A stretch of DNA of 64,000 nt from Enoplolaimus lenunculus (taxonomy: Eukaryota; Nematoda; Enoplea; Enoplida; Thoracostomopsidae): contig JASANG010000291.1 of the NCBI GenBank assembly GCA_030248215.1, positions 62,001 to 126,000 on the forward strand, in the 5' to 3' direction. This document shows positions 10,261 to 20,716 of the stretch, in pieces. The notes beneath the pieces were generated by a model. That model was not told the origin of the DNA and made no database searches. It saw only the letters and a list, made by a program, of their open reading frames with translations. A program made the position numbers and the translations under genes. Numbering within the stretch: position 1 is the stretch's first letter; each line of letters begins with the position of its first letter.

Positions 10261-11860
10261 GTATTTATAAACGCTGAAGATGCCCGTGAAATACCAGGTG
10301 GTAAACAGGGCACCAACGAAGAAGTAGAAAGAGTTCGTAGGTAAATAAATTTTTAAAACATTGTAACAGAGCGTCCGTCTACCTGCAATTTGGATCACTA
10401 CAGTAGGGTTAATTTAGGACCAAATAAACATCTGGTATGTTCACACACACACCTATGTATATCAGGATTGCAACCGGAAGTGAAAAAACCGGAGCCCAAA
10501 CCGGAAGTCAACAAGTTTTTCGAAGCAGAAACCGGTAGTTAAAGCTCGAAGTACCTAAAACGAAATTAGATATTTAACCGGATGTTTAGCTTGCTATTAA
10601 TTTTAGCAAATATCGGTCAAGTTTATTTTTTTTTAGAAATCCTGACAGATTTTTGGCCAAATTTGTACCAAACCGAAAAAAATGCAAATTTCGCAGAAAT
10701 TGTCAAAATTTTCATCACTGTAACTCGTTGAACCTCCGCTACTGAATGCTATAGGAGCCAGAGCGAGCGACCGATTGTGTCTGGCAGAGCCAGAACTAGA
10801 GACAGAGATCCGGTTATACCCTGTAAATTCAAAATGCATATATAAAAATGTGTTCATTTGTGATATATATTCTGTTTACTATGAGCAATCGCATAGCCGA
10901 ATGTCCGTTTCCGTTAAAAGATGTTTATCCAAACCGCTAAAAATCACCGCGAATTCCGGTAATTTTAAGCTGGCAAGTTTTTTTTCAACTGAAAATCTTT
11001 CAAATTTGCTAATTTTAACATTTACGCAATTTTGTAACAATCGGACAATGTTTTGTATCAATAATTTTAGCTTACAGAATGCATGGTTTTTTAGCAATTT
11101 TTCAACAAAATATTGAAAAATTACGTCCAAGACTGTGTGTTTCTTGACTCGTAAACGCCGAAACACTACTGCATTTTTTGTATTTAATCTTGATGGACTG
11201 CGATTTAATGTGAAACAATTTTGAAAATATTAAACATTGGCTGGGTTTCTGAAATCTTAGACTTTAATAGTGGACAGTTTCTTGAGCCCAAATTTTTTAC
11301 CACAAACGAAAGCCGGTGATGTACGCTTGAATTACTTTGTTACACTGTAAATTCCAATGAGTTGATTAATCAATTCACCCAGCGCATTCGTTATTTGTGA
11401 ATTAAAATCAGTAAAGATTAACTCATTCTGAGTTGAGCTGATTCTCATTCTGAGTTGAGTTGACTCTGAGTGAGTTGATTCATTAACTCAGAATGAATTG
11501 AACTGATTCAAAATTCTGAGTTCTGATACTCCTAACTAAAGACTGAATGGATTCAACTCATTCTGAGTTCTGAGTTAAAATCAACTCACTGAAATTTACC
11601 GTGTACTTTTCAGAGCTCATTTGAATGATATTGAAAATATTTATGCGTTTGTAATCATCGGAGTTCTATTCTGTGTTGCTGGTCCGTCGTATTGGCACGC
11701 CATCTGGTGTTTCCGAATGTTTGCTGCTGCAAGATTAATTCACACATTTGTATATCTGTTCGCAGTGCCTCAACCTGCGCGTGCCATTTCGTTTGCTGTC
11801 GGCCTCATCGTCTGTTTGCATATGGCAGGATGGACTGCGATGAATGTGAAACAATTTTGA
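10261..11860 (+). CDS. MGST1-like microsomal glutathione transferase, copy 1 (last two coding exons)
   Basis: Two coding exons are seen: 10261-10340 (acceptor TATTTTTAG, donor GTAAAT) and 11614-11860 (acceptor ACTTTTCAG, stop TGA at 11858-11860). The junction splits an Arg codon (AG|A). The translation gives VFINAEDAREIPGG.., the MAPEG signature ERVRRAHLNDIEN, and PQPARAISF, which aligns with vertebrate MGST1 through its C terminus. Known members are trimeric enzymes of the ER and outer mitochondrial membrane that conjugate glutathione to electrophiles and reduce lipid hydroperoxides. The Arg of PQPxR, proposed to be catalytic in mammals, is kept; the reactive Cys of the mammalian EDC motif is Ala here. 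Three hydrophobic spans lie in the last exon. The first exon, encoding the N-terminal membrane span, was not found from 1 to 10260, so it may lie outside the window. I see no AATAAA close behind the stop. The family call is firm; a working gene is likely but depends on the unseen exon. Confidence 0.85.
10465..10820 (+). mobile_element. Family G (hAT-like) MITE in MGST1-like intron
   Basis: Starts CAGGATTGCAACCGGAAGTG and ends ATCCGGTTATACCCTG, with many CCGGA/AACCGG words. No clean 8-bp duplication at this copy. Confidence 0.7.
10821..11190. other. Intron sequence, unassigned
   Basis: Includes words shared with family G (CCGTTTCCGTTA). Open frames on both strands here look like chance. Confidence 0.3.
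11192..11259 (+). pseudogene. Partial duplicate of the MGST1-like terminal exon end plus MITE tip
   Basis: GATGGACTGCGA, then ATGTGAAACAATTTTGAAAA and on to TTTCTGAAATCTTAG, repeats 11830-11894 with a few changes. It therefore holds the last codons and stop region of the terminal exon, 14 bases of 3' flank, and the first bases of the family C MITE that follows the gene. It lies in the intron upstream of that exon. Confidence 0.85.
11341..11605 (+). mobile_element. Family B MITE abutting the terminal exon acceptor
   Basis: TACACTGTAAATTCCAATGAG to GAAATTTACCGTGTA. It ends 8 bases before the exon at 11614, so the element tip lies inside the 3' splice-site region (GTGTACTTTTCAG). Confidence 0.9.
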
Positions 11861-11873
11861 AAATATTAAACAT

Positions 11874-12482
11874 TGGCTGGGTTTCTGAAACCTTACTTTT
11901 ACTTAAAATTTTGCTTAAGTACTCACTAAAAAATATATTTAAAATTAATTAAAACTGTTGCCGAATTAAGTGTCGGTTTTACTCTTACTGTGGTGCTTGG
12001 CAATGTATTACTTAATTTTAAGCAAACACAAAATTTTTAGCTTCACATTTACTTAAATAATAAGGAAAGGACAACAGCAGTTTGACTTATTTACATAATA
12101 TTTAAGCAAAGATTTGCTCAATATTTTATACACGTATAGTTATTAAAAAGTTAGTAAAATATAACTATAGTATTTTAAGTATAATGTTTTCACAGAGTAA
12201 ATATTAAAGTCGGCTACCATTAGACACTTAACTTTTTAAGTGAAAACAAACACAAATGGGAGTCGCTGTCATTACGAGAAAGTAATAGTTTTGCTTTATA
12301 TTACGAAGCCGCTATGAGTTTACAATTTCAATTAGACCAAGGTTAGTATGCACGAACTGTTATTCCATATAGCAATTTTTAAAGTCAGCGAAAATTACAT
12401 AAAACGACAAAATGGTTAAGTAATTACTTAACACGTACTTAAATACTAAGTCGTACATAAGTAGGCTTTCAGAAACCCAGCC
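11874..12482. mobile_element. Family C MITE, about 609 bp
   Basis: Terminal inverted repeats GGCTGGGTTTCTGAAA and TTTCAGAAACCCAGCC. Subterminal ACTTAAGTACT-type words occur at both ends. It lies 14 bases past the MGST1-like stop codon, so the transcript of copy 1 probably ends within it. Confidence 0.9.
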
Positions 12483-12935
12483 GTTAAAAATGAATACATT
12501 ACAATTATTTTTTTAATTTTTTTTCTCGAGGCATATTTGCTTGAATAGTTTTGATCGCAAAATCTAATATTTTTAATGATTTCCGCCGTCAATAAACAAC
12601 CTCGGACTTGAGCGTCAATATCTCGTAGTCAACCGGTGAAGTTAGGCCCATATTCTCAAATGTGTATAACACTAATCCATTTAGTATTAATGCTAATTCC
12701 ACGATATCATGCGTATGTACACCAGGTGGCTTTTGAAGGGGCAGTGTGATGGACACTGAATCTAAGCGACACGTTAGACAATAAAACGCGAAAATACTTG
12801 CAATTTCATTGCTAAGCAAACAGTCTAATTTTAACAAGCCTAAGAGTGCTATTCAAAAGTGATTTTTAGCTGGACAGTAAAACCTTTATTTTTTCTGGGA
12901 CAAATTTTTCCGCCAGAAAATTTAAGCTATAGTAT
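12483..12935. other. Unassigned, with a family I fragment
   Basis: 12645-12680 has CCCATATTCTCAAATGTGTA, the end of family I. No gene seen. Confidence 0.4.
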
Positions 12936-13825
12936 GCAGTTAAACTCGAAAACATTGCTCATCACTTGAACAATATGGGATATGTTTCATATTCCTATTA
13001 AAAGGATAGTAAGACCAGCACATCTGTTTGGTGTAAGCTGGAAATATATTAAGAAACAATGGCGTCCAAAATCATGTTGACTATTAATTCTTCTGAAACA
13101 TATCGCGGAGAGCAAATCTATTTTTATGTTCAAAGTTTTTAGCAGATTTATTAGGCATTTTAAGAAATTTCTTAGATAATTGCGGGGTTACAGAGACATG
13201 GCTGAAGTATAGTGATCTTTGCTTTTGCCAAATTAATCGATGCTGCCAGAATACAGTGAGATTTTTGAGTCTCTAGTTGTGACTATGTAGTGAAACAAAT
13301 AACTCGGTTGGGAAATGCGCATTAATAGAATTTTTCTACCTGTAAACTTGTTTGTTTGACACTAAGGTTAAAAGTCGGGTAAAGACAAGAGTCGTTTTAA
13401 AGCATCAATTGCGATTCATTTTGTGACCACGCCTTGTTCAAGAAGATATTTCACAAATTTGGTCATCAGAACTCTAATTCAGCAATTATGTCGCCATACA
13501 GTGCTCTTATGAAATTCGATTAACTACGTTAATAGAGAGCCAAAGGTGAGTTTAAGTATCTTCTTGTAGAAAACTTCAATTCACATTTCAAGCAAAATAT
13601 CTGTTTCTTACAAAAAGCAAATAGCAGAAATTTTTGCTGTCCGCAATATGTTTCAGAACAATTAATAGTTAACATGATATTGGACGCCATTGTTTCTTAA
13701 TATTTTTCCAGGTTACATCGAACGAATGTGCTGGTCTAGTTACTATCCTTTTAATTGGAATATGAAACATATCCCATGTTGCTCAAGTGCTGAGCAATTT
13801 TTTTCTAGTTTCACTCATTTTACCA
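12936..13825. mobile_element. Long-inverted-repeat (fold-back) element
   Basis: The arm at about 12940-13114 (GGGATATGTTTCATATTCC.., GAAACAATGGCGTCCAAAAT.., TTCTGAAACATAT) is mirrored at about 13640-13820 (ATATGTTTCAGAA.., TTGGACGCCATTGTTTC.., GGAATATGAAACATATCCC). Arms are about 175 bases with moderate divergence around an unrelated middle of about 520 bases that has no convincing open frame. Confidence 0.8.
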
Positions 13826-13965
13826 AGCTGTTGCTTAATCCATCAATCTAAACTATGAAAAATGAGAAGTCTGATTAAACTAAATACGGAGTTTTATTTG
13901 TCCTGACAACAAGCGCCTAACCAACGTATTTGTATAAAACCAAGTATTGGGGCGAAACAAACCAC

Positions 13966-14413
13966 GGGGAGACATTGTCCGTTGGGGTGAAACCAACCTT
14001 GGGGTAAATCAACCGTTGGGGTGAAATCAACCGTTGAGGTAAACCAACTGTTGGGGTGAAACCAGCCGTGTGGGTGAAACCAACCGTTGGGTTGAAACCA
14101 ACCGTTGGGGTGAAACCAACCGTTAAGGAGAAACCAGCCATTGAGATGAACCACTCGTTGCGATGGAACCATACCGTTGGAGTGAAATCAACCGTTGGGT
14201 GAAACCAACCATTGGGATGAAAAACCAACAGTTGGGGGGTAAGATTAACCGTTGGGCTGAAAGCAACCGTTGAGGTAAACCAACTATTGGGGTGAAACCA
14301 ACCATGCGGGTCGAACCAATCGTTGGGGTGAAACCAACCGTGCGGGTGAAACCAATCGTTGGGGTGAAACCATCCGTTGGAGTAAAATTAACCACTGAGA
14401 TTAACCCAACCGT
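13966..14413. repeat. 18-bp minisatellite
   Basis: About 24 tandem units of GAAACCAACCGTTGGGGT with point variants. AACCGTTGGGGT is partly self-complementary. The Trp/Gly/Phe-rich readings on the minus strand come from this array. Confidence 0.95.
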
Positions 14414-14875
14414 AGGCTCTATAAGGCGTACCTATTGAGTTATAATCGTAAAATTACTTAGCTAACGGGTAAAAAGTGTTGAACCAAAATGAAAAATTTT
14501 GTGCACTTTCTGTAAGGAGTTTTTTGACCGTAACTACTGAAGGCCAAGCTTGTTTGGCAAATCCTTTGGCACAGATATTCCCTACGGAAAAGGATACCAG
14601 TGTGCAAAAATTAAACGAAATAGGTCTGATGTTACTTGAATACCAACATGCAAACTAAACTGAAAATACCCACTTGAGAAGCGCGAAGCATATATATGAA
14701 CACTATCGTGTTCATATGATAATTTCAGAAGAAAACTACAAATGTAGAAATATTTCGGAGGTGGTATTTAAAAATTAATCTAGAACCACTGTTCTGATAT
14801 GATTCGTTTCTACATTTGACAATGCAAATAGGGCAATTACTAATTGCAGAAATCGCATCAAATCATATTATATCC
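14414..14875. other. Unassigned stretch
   Basis: A 60-codon frame on + resembles nothing known. TATATATGAACACTATCGTGTTCATATG near 14690 is a short perfect hairpin. No gene called. Confidence 0.35.
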
Positions 14876-14930
14876 TGCAATATATATACATATATATACA
14901 TATATTATATATACATATATTATATATAAA
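14876..14930. repeat. TATATACA low-complexity run
   Basis: TATATATACATATAT repeats. Confidence 0.8.
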
Positions 14931-15215
14931 ACTCGCAGATGCAAATTTTCAAGGCTAACATTTACACACAACACAGCAGTGTATTTTCTTATATATATAC
15001 TGTGCAATTTTATGCCCTGTTTATGCAATTTTGTACATTTACAGCGTGTCAACGTGCACGATTTATTGCAGCTGCAGTTTTAGTATTGTATTTATTCATA
15101 TGTTTGCAGGAAAAATAATTTTGTTCTGTGTTTACTGTTTTGTCGATTGTTTCTTTTTTTGTTGCTACAGAATTTTACAATTGATTACACCGTTGGTGTC
15201 TTTTACATCGGTATT

Positions 15216-15260
15216 AGCTAAGGATTAGGCATAGGTTTAGGCTTAGGTTTAGGCTTTCGG
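15216..15260 (+). mobile_element. Family A MITE core fragment
   Basis: TTAGGCATAGGTTTAGGCTTAGG without ends. Confidence 0.5.
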
Positions 15261-15797
15261 TCGGAAGATCACTTAGATACATTAAAATCAGAGCGTCCGC
15301 AGAAAATTATGTTTTGAGGACACCGAATAGGAAGACCACTACAATTGCAATTCAAGATTAATTACTTTTAGACCGGGTCTATATTTACGGGGGCACCAGC
15401 CTAACTTTTTTTGGGGGGGACGCCAGCCAAATTTTGGTGGGGAGCCACCAGCCCAGTTTTGGGAAGCACAGTCGCCCAATGCCCCCCCCGTAGACACCGT
15501 TGATTAAAATGTTTTCAATGACCAATGAAAGTTTAGGATTTTGTATGAAAATTGAAAGATTTGTTGAAGTTTTGCTTTTTATGCATTCTCATTTCGTTGA
15601 ATAAATATTTTAGGTTCGTTTATTTGAAAAAATGTCAATTTTTTGAAAACAAATTTTGTTGTGGACCCGGTTAGCGACACCGATGCAAATTATTTACTCT
15701 GACCGGCTGAAAAGTTCTTGCGATGAAACCGTTTCTGAAGTTCAGTGATAATTTATTTCAAACCAAATGATTGAAAAATTAGCCAATTTGGACCCAT
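15261..15797. other. Unassigned, with G-rich phrases
   Basis: 15392-15505 repeats a motif of CCAGCC..TTTTGG plus G runs (GGGGGGGACGCCAGCC, GGTGGGGAGCCACCAGCCC) three times and ends CCCCCCCCGTAGAC. It may be a degenerate inverted-repeat element. No gene seen. Confidence 0.35.
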
Positions 15798-15966
15798 CAT
15801 GTAAGTAAAGATTAAGGACGGAACGTTTTTCTGTTGCACTGCGATGGACGAAGCTTAAGAGCTTTAGACTATTTAGGCTATAGGCATATAAGCTCATTCT
15901 TATGCTTAGGATTAGGTTTGGGAATATGCTTGTACTACTGTTACGGCCCTGTTATTTACACTGGCC
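15798..15966 (+). mobile_element. Family A MITE
   Basis: CATGTAAGTAAAGATTAAGGACGGAACG to GGCCCTGTTATTTACACTGGCC, with degenerate core. Confidence 0.75.
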
Positions 15967-16017
15967 CGAACATGCAACACGAGATAAAAGCTGCGAAAGC
16001 CATCGCTAAAATATGTA

Positions 16018-16145
16018 AATATTTGCGCATCAAGCAAAATTTTAGACTAAAACTTAGGCTTATGCTTAGGCTCAGCCTAAGATTTAGGCTCAGCCTAGGA
16101 TTTAGGCTCATGTGTAGGCTTATAGATAAGGTCCCTTATATATTT
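16018..16145 (+). mobile_element. Family A MITE core fragment
   Basis: TTAGGCTCAGCCTAGGATTTAGGC-type repeats without recognisable ends. Confidence 0.5.
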
Positions 16146-16380
16146 ACCATGGACCTATAAGTGTATATTTCCCTAAAACATATTTTTTCAAAAGCGCTTG
16201 TGGAAGCGTAGTGCACTTGACTTTAGACATTGGCTGGCTAAACCCCAGATGCAGAAATTAATTACTTGGAATAGCGGCGTGTCAATTTGAAGCCGCCCTG
16301 CTCATGAGTTATTGTAGCTCGTACATAAATTAATATTAAGTTTCCAGTTTTCTTAATAAAAAGTATTCAATTTAATAGCA

Positions 16381-18985
16381 ATGAATTTTAATTTTGACGA
16401 AGATATCGTTCGAGCGTTCGCTACCTATACGAGTCTGCTTATGCTTAAAATGACAATAATGTCTCCATTGACGGCATTTCAAAGGATTCGACACAGAGTA
16501 AGTCATCAGGGAAAGGATTCCATCCACGGGTAAGCCCGGATTGGGTAACAAATTTTACATGCGAGTGAGAACACGGATAAAGATTTAGATGTAACTCAGG
16601 TTAAAAATTAATCTTATAATTGAATCTGGAATATCCCACATACGTAATTTTGGGCAACTTTCCAGCGTTACTTATAATATTTCCTTACAACAGAAACGTG
16701 ATTGTGTTGTGAAAAATGCATGCAGATTATCGTACATTCGCTATAGAGTTTTGCTTGTAGTGCAAAGCGGGCTGACTAGTAGTTTTTAATTGGCGCATGA
16801 ATTTATACAATTTAGGGCCAATGCTACTTTAAGGGGCGTAACAATAGATTAAGCGTATTCCTAAGTCTAAGCCTAAGCTTAAACGTTGCAATAATGTTCT
16901 CCTAAGCCTAAGCCTAAACCTTATCAAAAAATGTAATCCAGAATCTAAACTTCCTGTTTTATGGATCCACCAGAAACCTGGACGCTCCTTAAAGTAACAT
17001 GGGTCCAATTTAGCTTGACAAATATATAATTCTAAAGTTGCAAAAGCGCTGTTGACTCGGTTTTACTGCAGATTTTTCATTGCCGGCGAAATCGTACTTG
17101 GTTGAAAAAATTGACCCAAATTTTAGAGTAAATCTGCTATTCGTTCAATTCAAGTCCGCCGTTTATAGAGTCTGAGCCTATCGAACGGTCCACATCGTAA
17201 GGCACCAACCAGAAGCGTAACCGCTTGCCATAAACAGGGTCAAAATCATTGGGTGCCATAAATAATCGTAGAAGAAAGCTCATTAGCGAAGCTAGCGAAA
17301 AGCCAAATATTCGTAAATAACACAGGTGCTTATTACTTGAATTGCGTCGAGGGTGAAAGATGGGACTCCCCCCAGTGGTGGTACACACAAAAAAGTATTT
17401 CTGAATTTATTAAGAAAAGTATTGTCTGTGTCAAATCTGAAAAGTTTTCCTGATATTTAAGACAGTTTTTCTAAAAATAACAGTAAGACGTTTATTTTCA
17501 GACTTTATTTCAAAGCTTTTTTGAAAACTTTTCTGTTGTAACAGAAATACTTTTCAAGTGCACCTTGGTAATCATATTTTTCAAATGTAAGAAATTTTTT
17601 GTTAAATATCAGAAATATTATTTTGAGTGTACGGTTGCGGATTTGCAACCAGAAACAGATCAGAGGTTTTTAATAAAAAAGTATCCAAACAACTAATCAC
17701 TGCAGTTGGCGTAGTCTTCTGGCGCAAATATTCTCTAAAGCTTAACTGTGCATAGCACCTATCACCAGTTCGATATTCTTGGCAAACGAGTTCAATATGC
17801 ACTGTAAAATTAAATTAGTTCATTAATCAATTCACAGAGAGAATTAGTTATTTCTGGTTATTTCTGAGTTAATAGCAGTAAATATCGACTCAACCCTGAG
17901 CTGATTTAATTCCGAATGAGTTGATTAATAAACTCAGAATGAGTTCGATCAATTCATAATTTTGAGTTCTGTAAGACCTAATTCAGAGCTCAGACTTCTG
18001 AGTGAATTCAACTCATTCTCAGTGAAACTCAACTCGCTGGAATTTACAGTGTGTGAATGCTACGAATTTGTATAAATTCCAGGTTTTCGCTAATCAAGAA
18101 GATGCAAAAGGATTCGACAAAGGTTCAGTCGGCGTTCATCCGGATGTGGAACGCGTTCGAAGGTAAAGTTTTCTGAAGGCAATTTTAAATTTCATTAAAT
18201 TTTAAAACTTTCTGGCCCATGTAAAGATCAGGGGCGGAACGTTTTTCCGCGGAGCTGCAAAAGAGTCAGCTTAAGCTTTTTAGACTAATTTTTTAGGTTT
18301 GGGCTGCGACTTAGGCTTAGGCTCAGGTCTAGGAACATGCTTATATTACTGTTACGGACCTGTTCTATACATTGACGCAATTCCTGTACTCACATTTTAC
18401 AGTTCTGTGAAATGTGTAAATTTCCTTTTAAACTAAAGTGTCTATGTTTTATAAAAGTAGTGTATCCACGTTTTGTGAGCAACTTAAAATTACCAGCATT
18501 AAAATGCTAGAATTTTCAGCGACCTGCATAACGAAAAGGAACACTGATTTTTACCGATAATAATTACTAGTACACGTAGTTGCATACATGCGCAATTGGA
18601 CTAAGGCTTCTCTTGGCTAAACTATTGCCTGGGCCCTTCATATTTTAAGTGAAGGAAATTTTAAAAAAATCCAATTCGCTATCTGAGTTGATTAAAATCA
18701 ACTCATTGAAATTTACAGTGTTCATTTCGACTTTTTAGGGCACATTTGAACGACATTGAAAACATCTTCGTGTTTGTGATTGTCGCGTTTTGTTACTGTT
18801 TCACCCAGCCAAGTTATTTCACTGCAGTTTGGTGTTTTCGGCTGTTTACACTTAGTCGATATTTGCATTCGCTGTTTTACCTGGCAGCTACGCCTCAACC
18901 CAGTCGTGGTGCTGCATTTGCCGTTGGTATCGCAATTACACTTTTCATGTCCGCTTCAGTGATTATGAAAATTGGAACATTTTAA
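16381..18985 (+). CDS. MGST1-like microsomal glutathione transferase, copy 2 (complete)
   Basis: Three coding exons: 16381-16497 (ATG; donor GTAAGT), 18083-18162 (acceptor ATTCCAG, donor GTAAAG) and 18739-18985 (acceptor CTTTTTAG, stop at 18983-18985). The product is 147 residues; human MGST1 has 155. Exon 1 gives FDEDIVRAFATYTSLLMLKM.., matching the human DEVFMAFASYATIILSKMML span (membrane segment 1). Exon 2 gives VFANQEDAKGFDKG. Exon 3 starts with the MAPEG signature around residues 62-73 (ERVRRAHLNDIEN), then two or three membrane spans, with PQPSR (Arg about 122) where mammals have the proposed catalytic Arg. As in copy 1, the mammalian reactive Cys is Ala. Exons 2 and 3 have exactly the lengths (80 and 247) and phases of copy 1, so the pair arose by tandem duplication; protein identity in exon 3 is roughly half by eye, so the duplication is old. 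The expected role is membrane-bound glutathione conjugation and peroxide reduction, inferred from the family. Both introns carry MITEs. Confidence 0.92.
16816..17005 (-). mobile_element. Family A2 MITE with perfect 8-bp duplication
   Basis: 190 bp, GGCCAATGCTACTTTAAGGG to CCTTAAAGTAACATGGGTC. It is flanked by CAATTTAG at 16808-16815 and 17006-17013. Lies in intron 1 of MGST1-like copy 2. Confidence 0.92.
17014..17383. other. Intron sequence, unassigned
   Basis: An 83-codon minus-strand frame contains the CTTCGCTAGCGAAAAGCC motif seen in other dispersed repeats. I see no family resemblance and do not call a gene. Confidence 0.35.
17384..17629. mobile_element. Family L MITE, TA-flanked
   Basis: Ends CACACAAAAAAGTATTTCTG and CAGAAATATTATTTTGAGTG, an imperfect inverted repeat, with TA on both sides (17382-17383, 17630-17631). 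Only one copy in the window. Confidence 0.7.
17800..18053 (+). mobile_element. Family B2 MITE upstream of MGST1-like copy 2 exon 2
   Basis: CACTGTAAAATTAAATTAG to GGAATTTACAGTG. Same B2 subfamily, same orientation and same site relative to the exon as 9751-9972 in copy 1. It ends 29 bases before the exon at 18083. Confidence 0.88.
18212..18373 (+). mobile_element. Family A MITE
   Basis: GGCCCATGTAAAGATCAGGG to ACCTGTTCTATACATTGACG, in intron 2 of MGST1-like copy 2. Confidence 0.85.
18681..18720 (+). mobile_element. Family B MITE remnant abutting terminal exon
   Basis: Only the last about 40 bases of family B remain (GAGTTGATTAAAATCAACTC..GAAATTTACAGTG). They end 18 bases before the exon at 18739. 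Confidence 0.8.
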
Positions 18986-19128
18986 ATTTACAAAATATAT
19001 TTCAAACATTTTTTGTTTCGTTTTTTCATTTTTGATTATTTTAGTTGAAACTTAACGCGCAGTGTCTGCATCATTTCTCTAACAGTAAAAACAAGCAATA
19101 TATAATGTGTAAAACAAATCATTCTTAA

Positions 19129-19492
19129 GTGACTCGAATAATATAGGGGGTAATTAGAGGGTGGTCCCCATTTTAGGGTCAAAATCAATAGGAGTATGTG
19201 TCCTTAATTAGAGCCCGTAAGCGGATACAGTCCCTAAACCATAGTTAAGAGTCCATAAATGTCAATCTCTAATTGCAGCGCGTAAATAACTCCAGGACCA
19301 AACAATTGGACCTCCAAACTTTAAAGCGTACTTAAGTTTTGAAAGTAAATTAATAAGTATAACTTTGCATTATCGCCCAAGTTATGGACACAAGACAAAT
19401 AAACGTTTCATTCAACCGATAGTTGCAGAACCGGATATATCAGTAACGAAGGGCGGCGGAGCGTGGGTTATAAATAAATAACAGTCCGAGTA
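19129..19492 (-). mobile_element. Family F MITE, nearly full
   Basis: Starts AGTGACTCGAATAATATAGG, contains TAGAGTCC..AATTAGAG and GGACCAAACAA words, and runs to GAAGGGCGGCGGAGCGTGGG. The far terminus is missing. Confidence 0.75.
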
Positions 19493-20089
19493 GTGTAAAA
19501 AGGCCGATTTTGCGTCCTCCTCCTCTCTGAGAGGGATGGATTCGCACAGTCCTCCCCTCCTTTTCCACTTTAAAAATGAGGGGTTTTACACGCTCCTCTT
19601 GCTCCTAGTTTGATTTTATCAACAGGCGTAGATTTAGTCTTATAATCCAGCAAGTTTGATTTTTAGTCAGTTCCAATCGTTGCGAGTTCGAGTTTATTGT
19701 CTTGTCAGTGTTTTAGCTTTTCAATTTCTAAGATTTTAAGTGCTTGGTTTTTAAGGTGCAAATCTAGCTTTGCCAAAGCTACATATACACTTTCTCTCAA
19801 AACAATCTCTATTTAGCTATGAACTATTTTTAGTTGTTTTATTTGATTTTATATTCACCAGTAAGATTTGAAAAACGTACTTTGATTTCAACGCAACTAA
19901 AGTATATACTGCTAACGTGGCTAAGCTTAAGCTAAATCGTAACATTTATGAACTTTCAAATATAATGAAAATAAACAGAAACCTGACTTTATTTTGTAAT
20001 ATTGCAGATTACCTATTATAATTGTGCAGTAAGTTTTACTATTAACATAAATTTTTCAAAATATTTATTGAAAATATGTGATTGCATAG

Positions 20090-20400
20090 TTTAGATGCTA
20101 CCAAAAACTACAACCGTCGGGGCGCTCACAGGCGCTCGATCTAGGATTTCGGGTGTCAGAGCGAGCACGCTGATGGCATATTGCGGGTAAAGCGGGCATC
20201 ATTAGCTGCTCGTTTGGTGTTGCAGCACAAGGCGCGAATTGCGCTGTGCTTGAAGCAGAAGCAACAACAACGACAACAACAATAACAAAACCCGCATCCA
20301 ACAACGGGTTCTGAAAATTTTGACCCGTATGTTCGGAAAAACGAGCGGCAGCGGTGCTTGGCACAGAAGAAACAGTTATAGTTCTTTCGAACTCTGTGTA
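20090..20400 (+). other. Possible coding remnant inside the duplication (left)
   Basis: Compared with the right copy, a basic segment resembling KRASLAARLV..KARIAL, a Gln run and NFDPYVRKNERQR are conserved, but not in one clean frame. It may be debris of a transposon or host exon; function unknown. Confidence 0.3.
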
Positions 20401-20716
20401 GTTGGAGTATATTTTTTATTCTACTACACAGCCTGCGGCTGCTTGCACAGCTACCAGGCGCGACCCCTATGGCGATGGGGTAGTCTGGCTATATGTGGGA
20501 CTGAGGATTATCCCCCGTGGACCATTGCTTTAGAGTTACAATTTAAATAATGTATCCATGTCGGCTTTTAGAAAAATACGTAATAAAATAATTCACAAAA
20601 CCAAAAAAATCACAAACTTCAAATACATCAAATTCGTGGACTTACAGAAGCGCACAGAAAAATAAGATTTGAGAATTCAGCTAGATACTTGGCGCAAATA
20701 TGTATACAATTGACTA

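Noticed and set aside
11692-11952. 86-codon frame over the MGST1-like terminal exon
   Set aside because: Shadow frame of the real exon 11614-11860.
13894-14395. Minus-strand frames with GWFHPNGW-type repeats, or a CRISPR array
   Set aside because: An 18-bp head-to-tail minisatellite in an animal genome; there are no unique spacers, and the frames exist because the unit is divisible by three.
9751-18720. Family B as introner elements that created the MGST1-like introns
   Set aside because: The elements are inside introns with separate donors and acceptors, and to my recollection vertebrate MGST1 genes are split at comparable places, so these introns are probably older than the elements.
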